From contig NZ_LMOM01000019.1 in the NCBI RefSeq assembly GCF_001424185.1, forward strand, positions 1 through 32,570: a stretch of DNA of 32,570 nt, read 5' to 3'. The DNA is from Deinococcus sp. Leaf326. Its GTDB lineage: Bacteria; Deinococcota; Deinococci; Deinococcales; Deinococcaceae. The position numbers and the translations under genes were made by a program. Below the pieces are notes generated by a model. It did not search any database and was not told where the DNA came from. It saw only the letters and a list, made by a program, of their open reading frames with translations. The number at the start of each line of letters is the position of its first letter. Within the stretch, counting starts at the first letter, position 1. Positions 7,250-14,515 of this stretch are shown here, piece after piece.

Positions 7250-7924
7250 TCAGGACGCCGAGGGTTGGTCCGGTCCCAGCGGAGACGCCGCGAGATGGTC
7301 GAGCCAGTCCTGAGGGCTGTCATACACGGCCGCCGCTCCCGTGAACTGGGCGGTGCCCCCAGAGCGCAAGGCGACGGTCGCCACGCCGGCCCCCCGCGCG
7401 CTCTCGATGTCGAAGGAGGTGTCTCCGACCATCAGGACCTGCGCCGGGTCCAGGCCGAGCTTGCGCACAGCGGCCTGCACGATGTCCGGTTGCGGTTTGG
7501 ACTCCTCGACCTCGGAGGCCGTCGTGTACTCCGTGAAAAGGTCCTGCGCGCCGGCGACCCCCAGCAGGTCACGGACCAGCGCCTCGTCCGCCGAGGTACC
7601 GACGATGAGCCGCAGTCCCTGCGCCTGCAGGGCCACGAGCAGGGGCCGTACCCCCGGCTGGGCCCGCAACCGGGGCAGCTCCTCTGCCTGAAAGTGGCGC
7701 TTCCAGCCGTCGCTGAGGGCCTCATAGCGGGGATCGTCCTTACCGATGCCCGTCAGGTGCGGCACGAGCTGGTCGCCGCCCATCCCCATCAGGGGCCGGA
7801 CCTGCCCGAAAGTCACCTCGATTCCCTGGTCGGCAAAAGCGCGCACCCAGGCGCGAGCATGGCCGTCGTTGCTGTCTACCAGGGTGCCGTCGAGGTCGAA
7901 AATTACGCCGAGATAGGAAGACAT
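7250..7924 (-). CDS. HAD family phosphatase (phosphoglycolate phosphatase-like)
   Basis: This is a 224-residue haloacid dehalogenase-type hydrolase with all four motifs: the nucleophile pair D10-L-D12 in FDLDGTLVDS, the motif II Thr/Ser in VGTSADE (about 112), the motif III Lys in SEVEESKPQPD (about 143), and the acidic motif IV GDTSFDIE (about 166-173). A helical cap (about 16-85) makes it subclass I, as in phosphoglycolate phosphatase and beta-phosphoglucomutase. The exact substrate cannot be read from the sequence. The ATG at 7924 is preferred over the GTG at 7930 because a -10 box TACCCT lies at 7936-7931, six bases before the ATG, consistent with a leaderless transcript. Confidence 0.9.
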   Translation of the reverse strand: MSSYLGVIFDLDGTLVDSNDGHARAWVRAFADQGIEVTFGQVRPLMGMGGDQLVPHLTGIGKDDPRYEALSDGWKRHFQAEELPRLRAQPGVRPLLVALQAQGLRLIVGTSADEALVRDLLGVAGAQDLFTEYTTASEVEESKPQPDIVQAAVRKLGLDPAQVLMVGDTSFDIESARGAGVATVALRSGGTAQFTGAAAVYDSPQDWLDHLAASPLGPDQPSAS

Positions 7925-7930
7925 CCGCAC

Positions 7931-7936
7931 AGGGTA
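7931..7936 (-). promoter_or_regulatory. -10 box of HAD gene
   Basis: TACCCT on the minus strand lies six bases before the ATG at 7924 with no Shine-Dalgarno sequence, fitting the TANNNT leaderless pattern. No clear -35 was found. Confidence 0.35.
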
Positions 7937-8101
7937 GGCCGCTGGGCCAGCGCACCTGCATGGTCAGAGATGATAGGGGCTTTACCTGACCGGGAGACGC
8001 CCGCTCACCTGTGCCCCAGGCACCCCGACTTCAGGCAGATCACACCGGCGCACCTCTCCGGACGTGAAAGAAGCGTCATGGCCCCCGGCACCCCCGCGCT
8101 C

Positions 8102-8107
8102 TAGAAT
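8102..8107 (+). promoter_or_regulatory. -10 box of PIG-L gene
   Basis: TAGAAT lies seven bases before the ATG at 8115. No good -35 is visible. The spacing suggests transcription starting at the ATG. Confidence 0.4.
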
Positions 8108-8114
8108 GAGGAAG

Positions 8115-9116
8115 ATGAGCCGCCTCAAGCCTTCCTCCCGGCGTTCACGCCTCTGGACCGGCCTCGCGCTGCTGGGGGTGCTGGCCCTGGCCGCCTGGAT
8201 CAACCTGCCTGTGGTCGGCCGCCTCTTCGACCGCAGCGGGGAGCGCGTTGCGGCGCTGCCGGCCGCCGCACCCTTCCGGACCGGGCAGCGGGTCCTGATG
8301 CTCTCGCCCCACCCGGATGACGAGACGCTGTGCTGCGGGGGCATGATCCAGCAGGCTCATGCGGCCGGAGCGCAGGTCTATATCGCCTGGATGACGGCCG
8401 GCGACGGCTTCGAATTCGACGCGGCCCTGACCGAACGCACGCTGCGCCCGGGGCCGCAGAACATGCGCGAACTGGGCAACACCCGCACCGCCGAGACGGG
8501 GCGGGCCGCCGCCGTTCTCGGCGTGCCCAGCGGGCGCACGTTCATGCTGGGCTACCCCGACGGCGGCCTCTTCCGGCTGTTCACCACCAACTTCACGTCG
8601 CCCTACACCGCGCCCCGGACCCGCGCCGACGCCGTGTATGTGCGCGGCGCCCTGACGCCCGGCGCACCCTTTACCGGCGAGGCGCTGGAAGCCGACATCC
8701 AGCGGGTGCTCGACCGCGTGAAGCCCGACCTCGTGCTGGCTCCCGCGCCGCAGGACTTCCACACCGACCACCACACCCTGTCGTACATCGCGCTGCGGCT
8801 CATGGCCGAGCGGCAGCAGGCCGACCGCCTGCGCTTCTGGGTCATCCACGGCGGGCTGGAGTGGCCGGTGCCCAAGGGGATTCACGAGGCGCTGCCCCTG
8901 ACCGAGCCTCCCCTGGCCAACCGCCTGCCCTGGACCCGGGTGGACCTGACCCCCGAACAACGGGCGCGCAAGCTCGAAGCGGTGCGCGCCTACCGCACCC
9001 AGACCGCGATCGAGGCGCGGTTCATGGAGGCGTTCGTGCGGGCCAACGAACTGCTGAGCCCGCAGCCCCTGCCCGACTCTGCCCCGGCGCAGGCAGGAGA
9101 AGGCGGTAGCCAGTAG
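8115..9116 (+). CDS. membrane-anchored PIG-L family deacetylase
   Basis: This 333-residue zinc-dependent N-acetylglucosaminyl deacetylase-like protein belongs to the family that removes acetyl groups from sugar conjugates (LmbE, MshB, BshB). Residues 1-35 hold an Arg/Lys-rich start and a single hydrophobic helix (about 14-34), so the enzyme is probably anchored with its catalytic domain outside the membrane. Metal and catalytic motifs are complete: HPDDE at 66-70 and the distal HTDHH at 216-220. The start could be the in-frame ATG at 8106, three codons earlier; the one at 8115 fits the -10 box spacing better. It is divergent from the HAD gene. BshB or MshB roles are less likely because those enzymes are cytoplasmic. 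A role in cell-envelope sugar modification is inference. Confidence 0.88.
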   Translation: MSRLKPSSRRSRLWTGLALLGVLALAAWINLPVVGRLFDRSGERVAALPAAAPFRTGQRVLMLSPHPDDETLCCGGMIQQAHAAGAQVYIAWMTAGDGFEFDAALTERTLRPGPQNMRELGNTRTAETGRAAAVLGVPSGRTFMLGYPDGGLFRLFTTNFTSPYTAPRTRADAVYVRGALTPGAPFTGEALEADIQRVLDRVKPDLVLAPAPQDFHTDHHTLSYIALRLMAERQQADRLRFWVIHGGLEWPVPKGIHEALPLTEPPLANRLPWTRVDLTPEQRARKLEAVRAYRTQTAIEARFMEAFVRANELLSPQPLPDSAPAQAGEGGSQ

Positions 9117-9185
9117 GAAGACTCTCCAGACGAATGGACAGGGAGTGCTGTAGCTGGGTGTGGCCGCCCCCTACCGGTGCCCGGA

Positions 9186-9740
9186 TCAGCGGACCTCTTC
9201 CAGCAGGAATGCCTGCGGCAGAAAACAGGTCTGGGAGGACTCGCCCCGCCCTTCCAGTTTCAGCAGGTGGGCCATATACAGCCGGGACAGGCCGTGAATC
9301 ATGACGCGGGCGAGCTGACCCGGATCAGCAGCCAGGGAATGCACGAACGTCTCCTTGACCGTGAGGCCATTGATCTCGGCCCCACTGACCCGGAGTTCGC
9401 CGCCGGGGGTCAGAACCAGGGGCAGGCTCAGACTGAAGTCGGCCCGGTTCAGGCCAGTGCCGGGCAGCTTCATGACGGCCGACAGGGTCGCAGCGACGGC
9501 CGCATCCGCAAAGGAGCACGTTCCCTCAGTCAGGTAGACATCGATCTCCTCGTAGCCCAGTGCACTGAGCACCTCCACGGTCCGGCACCGGAGCTCGCGG
9601 AGAAACCCTAAGGTCTCCTGCTCCCGCCGCTCGCAGGCGGCCAGCACCCGGGCAAAGTCGAGCGCACCGGGCACGGGGCCGCCGGGTGAAGGGGCGACGG
9701 GCCGGGCTCGGCGGCCGTTGGCCAGGGGAAGTGAAGGCAT
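9186..9740 (-). CDS. hypothetical protein
   Basis: I do not recognise this 184-residue protein. It has no signal peptide or membrane helix. A Pro/Gly/Arg-rich N-terminus (1-27) is followed by a helical stretch (ARVLAACERREQETLGFLRELRCRTVEVLSAL) and then a mixed region with EEIDVYLTEGTCSFADAAVAATLSAVMKLPGT and alternating hydrophobic strands (FSLSLPLVLTPGGELRVSGAEINGLTV). The composition and third-position GC are like the neighbours, which supports a real gene. The ATG at 9740 is preferred over a GTG two codons earlier. It stands alone, 69 bases from the end of the PIG-L gene and convergent with it. Confidence 0.7.
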   Translation of the reverse strand: MPSLPLANGRRARPVAPSPGGPVPGALDFARVLAACERREQETLGFLRELRCRTVEVLSALGYEEIDVYLTEGTCSFADAAVAATLSAVMKLPGTGLNRADFSLSLPLVLTPGGELRVSGAEINGLTVKETFVHSLAADPGQLARVMIHGLSRLYMAHLLKLEGRGESSQTCFLPQAFLLEEVR

Positions 9741-9887
9741 GGTCACTTAACATGGCAGAAGGCGTCAGCCGTGAGCTGCCCGGCAAGATGAAGCTCTATT
9801 GGCCCAGATTGCCGGAAGATTAATACTTTCCTAAAGGCGGCCTTAACCCTTGGTTATTTTTCATTCAGATCTATAGGACAAGGCACA

Positions 9888-9911
9888 GGCCGATCCCCAG
9901 AAGAGTCGGCC
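9888..9911 (-). terminator. hairpin downstream of membrane-protein gene
   Basis: GGCCGA (9888-9893) pairs with TCGGCC (9906-9911) across a 12-base loop, 24 bases after the stop of the gene at 9936. No T-run follows on the minus strand, so it would be a weak or factor-assisted terminator. Confidence 0.3.
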
Positions 9912-9935
9912 CGCCGAGAGTACGCTGCGTCAGTC

Positions 9936-10367
9936 TTACCGTGTGGGCACCGCAGGAATCTGCCCCCGCCGCTGTCTGCGGGCGAGCAGCCACAGCCCCC
10001 CGAACACGGCGGCCGCCGCCGCGAAGCCCAGTGCGGCCGCCCACTGCACGAAGCGCACCGTCTTGAGTTGCAGCGGGTAGATGTTCTGCGCCCGGAGATA
10101 CGTGTCACTCACGTACCGCGCCCCTTCAGCCGTCCGGCCCTCCAGGAATGCTCCCGGATCCCGGATGACCATCTCCTGCGACGAGCCGATCAGGGTGCCC
10201 GGCCCGCTGTCTCCGAAGAGGGTGCTCTCCGCCGCGCTCGACGGCGTCACGAGCTGCACGAGCTGGGCGTCCCGGCCGTACCACCAGCCGGCCGCCAGCG
10301 TTACCAGCAGCGCCAGTACGCACAGCAGCGCAAGGACCCCCAGGGGCCGGACGAAACGGGCGAGCAT
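9936..10367 (-). CDS. small two-helix membrane protein, YceI partner
   Basis: This 143-residue protein has two likely membrane helices, at about residues 8-27 (LGVLALLCVLALLVTLAAGW) and about 107-127 (FVQWAAALGFAAAAAVFGGLWLL). They are joined by an extra-membrane loop of about 75 residues, and the protein ends in a short Arg-rich tail. No family is recognised. It lies only seven bases after the YceI-like gene and is almost surely co-transcribed with it. It could hold or deliver the YceI-like protein at the membrane, but that is only a guess from position. No cytochrome b561 histidines are seen, unlike the membrane partners of some YceI proteins. Confidence 0.75.
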   Translation of the reverse strand: MLARFVRPLGVLALLCVLALLVTLAAGWWYGRDAQLVQLVTPSSAAESTLFGDSGPGTLIGSSQEMVIRDPGAFLEGRTAEGARYVSDTYLRAQNIYPLQLKTVRFVQWAAALGFAAAAAVFGGLWLLARRQRRGQIPAVPTR

Positions 10368-10374
10368 CCGCCGA

Positions 10375-10971
10375 TCAGCCGCCGCTGCTGGCGACGAACT
10401 TGAGGCTGATGGTCAGCGTGTCGTTGACCTGCCCGCCGATGCGGCTGTTCTTCACGCCGTAGTCGCTGAGCTTCACCGGAAAGCTGGTGCTCACGGCCAG
10501 CACGTTGCCCTTCAGGCCCGCCGAGGTGGTGGCGGCGCTCGCCGGGGTCAGCTTGACAGTGGCAGTGCTCGTGACGTTTTTGGTGACGCCGTTCAGGGTC
10601 AGGGTACCGTTCACGGTGTATTTGTCACCGCTCACGAGTTTGACCGAGGTGGTCTTGAAGGTCACGGCGGGGGTCTTGTCGAAGTTCAGCCAGTCGGCGC
10701 TCTTCATGTGGGTATCGCGCATGGCGTTGCCGGTGGTGATGCTGGCGCCGTCCACGTTCACGGTGCCGCTGCCGCTCTTCGTGGCGGCGTCGTAGCTCAG
10801 GGCGCCGCTCACCTTGCTCGTGCGGCCGGTGAAGTTTTCGACGCTGGTCTGGCTCTCGGCCGTCATGAGGTTGAGGGTGGTGGCGCCGGTCACGACGGTA
10901 TAGGTCACGGGGGCGGCGCTGGCCACGGGCAGCGCGAGGGCAATCAGGCCAATCAGGGTCAGTCGCTTCAT
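10375..10971 (-). CDS. secreted YceI family protein
   Basis: This 198-residue exported protein begins with a clear Sec signal peptide: MKRLTLIGLIALALPVASA, with cleavage near residue 20. The mature part is a YceI-type lipocalin-like barrel: YTVVTGATTLNLMTAESQTSVENFTGRTSKVSGAL, then ITTGNAMRDTHMKSADWLNFDKTPAVTFKTT and KYTVNGTLTLNGVTKNVTSTATV, ending FPVKLSDYGVKNSRIGGQVNDTLTISLKF. YceI proteins bind isoprenoid-like lipids, and some respond to acid or osmotic stress. The frame is open to 11004, but the ATG at 10971 gives the signal peptide and has a GGAGG site before it. It is divergent from a two-component system with shared operator-like repeats between them. Confidence 0.93.
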   Translation of the reverse strand: MKRLTLIGLIALALPVASAAPVTYTVVTGATTLNLMTAESQTSVENFTGRTSKVSGALSYDAATKSGSGTVNVDGASITTGNAMRDTHMKSADWLNFDKTPAVTFKTTSVKLVSGDKYTVNGTLTLNGVTKNVTSTATVKLTPASAATTSAGLKGNVLAVSTSFPVKLSDYGVKNSRIGGQVNDTLTISLKFVASSGG

Positions 10972-11071
10972 GAAATCCTCCAGAGGACGGGGGTACGGGC
11001 GCAAGAGCAGGAATGTCCGGCGGAACGCAGAGCGCGGCGCCTCCCCTGCCTGTCTTCACCGTACCCAGCCT

Positions 11072-11124
11072 GGCTGTGCGCTACCTGTGCGCCGGGCAGA
11101 AGCACGCACAGGGTCCGCACAGCC
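11072..11124. promoter_or_regulatory. tandem inverted 11-bp boxes, likely response-regulator operator
   Basis: The 7-mer CTGTGCG occurs at 11074-11080 and 11085-11091, exactly 11 bp apart. Its complement CGCACAG occurs at 11105-11111 and 11116-11122, again 11 bp apart. The two 20-bp arms (11072-11091 and 11105-11124) match at 17 of 20 positions when one is inverted, with a 13-bp spacer. Direct repeats 11 bp apart are the standard binding layout of OmpR/PhoB-type regulators, and an OmpR-type gene starts 20 bases downstream. The repeats are seen directly; the binding protein is inferred. Confidence 0.6.
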
Positions 11125-11144
11125 TGCCGTGCTATGCCGTGGGC

Positions 11145-11828
11145 ATGACCGCCGCCCGTCCCCTCCCCCGCCTCCTGATCGTGGAGGACGACCCGGGCAT
11201 CCGCGACTACCTGCAGGTGGGACTGCGCTACGAGGGCTTCGAGGTGGACACCGCGCCCACGGCGGGCGAGGGCCTGAGCCGCTACGCCGCGGCGGGCGCG
11301 GACCTCATCATTCTGGACGTGATGCTGCCCGGTCCCGACGGCTACGCCTTCCTGCGCGACCTGCGCAGCCGGACCCCGGTGCCGGTGCTCATGCTCACGG
11401 CGCGCGACAGTATCGAGGACCGCATTCGGGGACTCGAAGGCGGCGCCGACGATTACCTCGTCAAGCCCTTCGCTTTCGGAGAACTCGTGGCGCGCATCCG
11501 CACCGTGCTGCGCCGCAGCCGGCCCGACATCGTGGAACTCGCGCGCTACGCCGACCTGGAACTCAACGGGGCCACCCGCGAGGCCTTCCGGGCCGGGCGG
11601 CGACTGGACCTGCGCCCGACCACCTTCGACCTCCTGCTGTTCATGACCCGCCACAGCGAGCGGGTCCTGCCCAAGCAGATCATTCTGGATGCCGTATGGG
11701 GCCGGGAGTTTCTGGGCAGCGACAACGTCGTGGAGCTGTATATGGGCTACGCCCGGCGCGCCCTGGGCGACCCGCCGCTGCTGCATACGCTGCGCGGCGC
11801 GGGCTACCTGTTGCAGGAGCGGCGGTGA
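11145..11828 (+). CDS. OmpR/PhoB-type response regulator
   Basis: This 227-residue two-component response regulator has a receiver domain (about 9-122) with the acidic pocket Glu14-Asp15-Asp16, phospho-acceptor Asp58 in LIILDVMLPG, Thr85 and Lys107 in VKPF. A winged-helix DNA-binding domain follows (about 130-225), with LRPTTFDLLLFMTRHSERVLPKQIILDAVWG and the C-terminal hairpin LHTLRGAGYLLQERR. The frame is open upstream to 11013, but the receiver begins after the ATG at 11145. A weak -10-like TATGCC lies six bases before it. The stop overlaps the kinase start as GTGA, so the two are translated together. It probably controls its own operon and the divergent YceI gene through the repeats at 11072-11124. 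Confidence 0.95.
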   Translation: MTAARPLPRLLIVEDDPGIRDYLQVGLRYEGFEVDTAPTAGEGLSRYAAAGADLIILDVMLPGPDGYAFLRDLRSRTPVPVLMLTARDSIEDRIRGLEGGADDYLVKPFAFGELVARIRTVLRRSRPDIVELARYADLELNGATREAFRAGRRLDLRPTTFDLLLFMTRHSERVLPKQIILDAVWGREFLGSDNVVELYMGYARRALGDPPLLHTLRGAGYLLQERR

Positions 11829-13231
11829 GGGCCGGCGTGCGGGCCACCGGGGGCCGGCTGCGGCGCGCCCTGCTGCGGCTGCCACTGGAACTGCGCCTCT
11901 TTCTGGCACTGCTGGTGACCATCCTGATCGTGACGGTCAGCATGTACGGCCTGGTGCTGCTTCAGGCCCGCGACTACGCCGAAAACCAGTTGCGCCAGAC
12001 GCTGCGCCAGGAGTTGACGCGTCTGGACTGGCCGGGCGGCCCCCTGGACCACCGCCTGCGGGCCACCGCGCAGGCCCGGGACGCCTGGGGGGTCTGGGTC
12101 GCGCCCGGACAAGCCGCGCAGTTCACCGACGGCCTGCGCCGCCCCGGCCCGCCGCCGCCGGCCCTAGAGAGGGCGCGCCAGGGCCTGCCCGCCGAATACC
12201 GCACCCCACACGCGCTCGTGGTGCTGCGTGCTGTACCGGGTGGCGTAGTGGGTCTCTCGGCCAGCCTCGACAGCGTTTCGGACTTCGTGCTGCGGCTGTG
12301 CCGCCTGAACCTCCTCATCGCGGCCGTGCTCGTGACCGTGGCCTGCGGGGTGGGTGTCGGCCTGATCCGGCTGGGGCTGCGGCCCCTGCGGCACATCACC
12401 GCACAGGCCCGGGAACTGTCGGCCAGCCGGCTGCACCAGCGCCTCGCAGTGCCGGACAGTCAGGACGACGTGCGCGCGCTGGCCCAGAGCCTCAACGGCA
12501 TGCTCGACCGCCTCGATCAGTCCTTCGGCGACCTGCGGGCCGAGGAGGCGCGCACCCGTGCCTTCGCCGCCGACGCCTCGCACGAGCTGCGCACGCCTCT
12601 CACGGCGCTGGGCGGCTACCTGGAGGTGCTGGCCCGCGCCCCCGAGGACCGGCAGGTGCAGTGGGAACTGCTGCTCGCGGCGCGGCGCGAGGCCGACCGG
12701 GCGGGGCGGCTCGTCGAGGACCTGCTCACCCTGACGCGCCTGGATTCGGGCGAGACGCTGCGCCCGGAGCCGCTGGAGGTGCGGGGCTGGCTTGATCAGC
12801 TCGCGGCGCGCGTGCAGCCCATCATGCCGGAGCACCACCTGCGCGCCGAGGTCCAGGGCCTGACCCAGCTGTGGGTGCAGGCCGACCCGCTGCGGCTGGA
12901 GCAGGCGCTGTGGAACCTGCTGAGAAACGCCGCCCGCCACGCGCCGCACGGCTCGGCCATCGTGGTGCAGGCGGTGCAGGGGCTCGACACGGTGACCTTC
13001 GAGGTGCAGGACGAGGGACCGGGGTTCACGCCCGAGGGACTGCGCCGGGGCTTCGAGCGGTTCTACCGCGCCCAGCGCGACCCCAGCGGCGCGGGCCTGG
13101 GCCTCGCCATCGTGCAGAGCATCGCGCGGGCCCACGGCGGCGCGGCGCGCCTGGGCAACCGCCCCGGCGGCGGCGCCTGGGTGCGCTTCACGGCCCCTGC
13201 CTGGCCGCGCGCCAGTCAGGCCCCGGCCTGA
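11825..13231 (+). CDS. sensor histidine kinase
   Basis: This 468-residue membrane kinase is the partner of the response regulator it overlaps. Two membrane helices (about 25-47 and 162-184) flank an extracytoplasmic sensor loop of about 115 residues rich in Arg, Pro and Ala. A HAMP linker follows (about 184-237), then the H-box ASHELRTPLTALGGYLEVL with phospho-acceptor His253. The ATPase domain has the N-box NLLRNAARHA (364-373), G1 DEGPGF (396-401), the F-box region FERFYRA and G2 GAGLGLAIV (422-430). All catalytic parts are present. Translation starts at GTG 11825, overlapping the regulator stop (GTGA). The sensor loop matches no named sensory fold that I recognise, so the signal is unknown. 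Confidence 0.94.
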   Translation: MRAGVRATGGRLRRALLRLPLELRLFLALLVTILIVTVSMYGLVLLQARDYAENQLRQTLRQELTRLDWPGGPLDHRLRATAQARDAWGVWVAPGQAAQFTDGLRRPGPPPPALERARQGLPAEYRTPHALVVLRAVPGGVVGLSASLDSVSDFVLRLCRLNLLIAAVLVTVACGVGVGLIRLGLRPLRHITAQARELSASRLHQRLAVPDSQDDVRALAQSLNGMLDRLDQSFGDLRAEEARTRAFAADASHELRTPLTALGGYLEVLARAPEDRQVQWELLLAARREADRAGRLVEDLLTLTRLDSGETLRPEPLEVRGWLDQLAARVQPIMPEHHLRAEVQGLTQLWVQADPLRLEQALWNLLRNAARHAPHGSAIVVQAVQGLDTVTFEVQDEGPGFTPEGLRRGFERFYRAQRDPSGAGLGLAIVQSIARAHGGAARLGNRPGGGAWVRFTAPAWPRASQAPA

Positions 13232-13273
13232 ACCCAAGCCTGGGAAGGCGCAGGTCCGCGCGGCCCACGGCCA

Positions 13274-14440
13274 TCAGTCGTCGCCGCCGGGCGAGTTGCT
13301 CCAGCCGGTACGGGGCTGCGCCGGGCGACCCGCGGTGGCCGTAAGTGGCGACTGGGCAGCCAGGGCGGCCTGCATGGCTTCCCAGGTACAGTCCCAGGAC
13401 CCCTGGGCGAGCAGGGCGTCGGCGCGGCGTTGCCGCAGCTCATGGTCCTGAACCAGCGCCTCCGAGATGGCCGCCACGAACTCGTCCACCCCGTCGGCCA
13501 CGCTGACCAGACCCTGCTCGCCGTAGGGCCGCACCACGTCGCGGATGGGGGACGAGACGACCGGCACGCCCGCCGCGAGGTACTCCGGGGTCTTGGTCGG
13601 ACTGATGAACTCGGTCGCCTCGTTGACGGCGAAGGGCAGCAGCGCCACGTCCCAGTGGGCCAGGTAGGCAGGCAGGTCGGCGTAGGATTTCATACCCAGA
13701 AAGTGCAGGTTCGCGGCGCGCGGCAGGTCCTCGGGAGCGATCTTGACGACCGGCCCCAGCAGCACGATCTGCCACTGCGGGCGGCGGTGGGCCAGCTCGC
13801 CGATGAGGGCGCCGTCGAAGCGCTCGTCAATGACCCCGTAGAAGCCCAGGCGCGGCCGGGCGAGCGGGGCCTGGTCGTCCGGATCGGGCAGGGTGCGGCG
13901 GGCCTGCGCGAAGTGCGCCACGTCCACGCTGGAGGGAAAGGGATAGACGTGGGGGTGCTGCTCCCGCTTGGCCTCGTAGAGTCGGTGCCCCCCCGTGAAA
14001 ACCACGTCGGCGCAGGCGAAGAGCTGCTGCTCGCGCTCCCGCAGCTGCGGCGGGGCATAGCGGAAATTCGCCAGTTCGTCCATGCAGTCGTAGACCACGC
14101 CGCTGGTGACCAGACCGCCGAGCAGCGGGAGTTGCATGGGGGTGTAGACCCAGGCCAGAGGCGCGTGGACTCCCTCCTGCTCCAGGAGACCATGCACGAG
14201 CCGCCGGGTCTCCGCCTCAGCCATGTGGACCGGCAACCCAGCCGGAAGCTGCGGCTGCACGACGGTGACGTTGCCCTCACGGCGCACCTGGAGCCCCGCT
14301 TCCGGCGCCCCGGTCGCCGGGTCCTCGACGTAGTACACCCGGCGGTCGCGGGCCGCGCGGCTCATGAGGTGCTGGGGACGCTGGTACACAAAGTCCCAGC
14401 GCAGGTGCGACAGGCACAGCAGATCAGGTAGGGTGGTCAA
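13274..14440 (-). CDS. glycosyltransferase (GT4/GT1-like)
   Basis: This 388-residue cytoplasmic GT-B glycosyltransferase starts with PDLLCLSHLRWDFVYQRPQHLMSR, a motif typical of transferases often found beside UDP-galactopyranose mutase genes. The C-terminal donor-binding half has RLGFYGVIDERFD (about 197-209), HFLGMKSYADLPAYLAHWDVALLPF (about 246-270) and FISPTKTPEYLAAGVPVVSS (278-297), where the conserved Glu contacts the nucleotide sugar. Translation starts at TTG 14440 with a good GAGGAG site eight bases before it. It lies 75 bases downstream of the glycosidase-reductase fusion gene and is probably in the same operon. No sugar mutase gene is in the window. The donor and acceptor are unknown. 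Confidence 0.9.
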   Translation of the reverse strand: MTTLPDLLCLSHLRWDFVYQRPQHLMSRAARDRRVYYVEDPATGAPEAGLQVRREGNVTVVQPQLPAGLPVHMAEAETRRLVHGLLEQEGVHAPLAWVYTPMQLPLLGGLVTSGVVYDCMDELANFRYAPPQLREREQQLFACADVVFTGGHRLYEAKREQHPHVYPFPSSVDVAHFAQARRTLPDPDDQAPLARPRLGFYGVIDERFDGALIGELAHRRPQWQIVLLGPVVKIAPEDLPRAANLHFLGMKSYADLPAYLAHWDVALLPFAVNEATEFISPTKTPEYLAAGVPVVSSPIRDVVRPYGEQGLVSVADGVDEFVAAISEALVQDHELRQRRADALLAQGSWDCTWEAMQAALAAQSPLTATAGRPAQPRTGWSNSPGGDD

Positions 14441-14515
14441 GAGCGTCTCCTCGGGTGGGCTCCGGCCGGAGGGCGCCGCAGCTCCGCTCCGTCCGGGTGA
14501 GGCAGGCCGGGCGGC

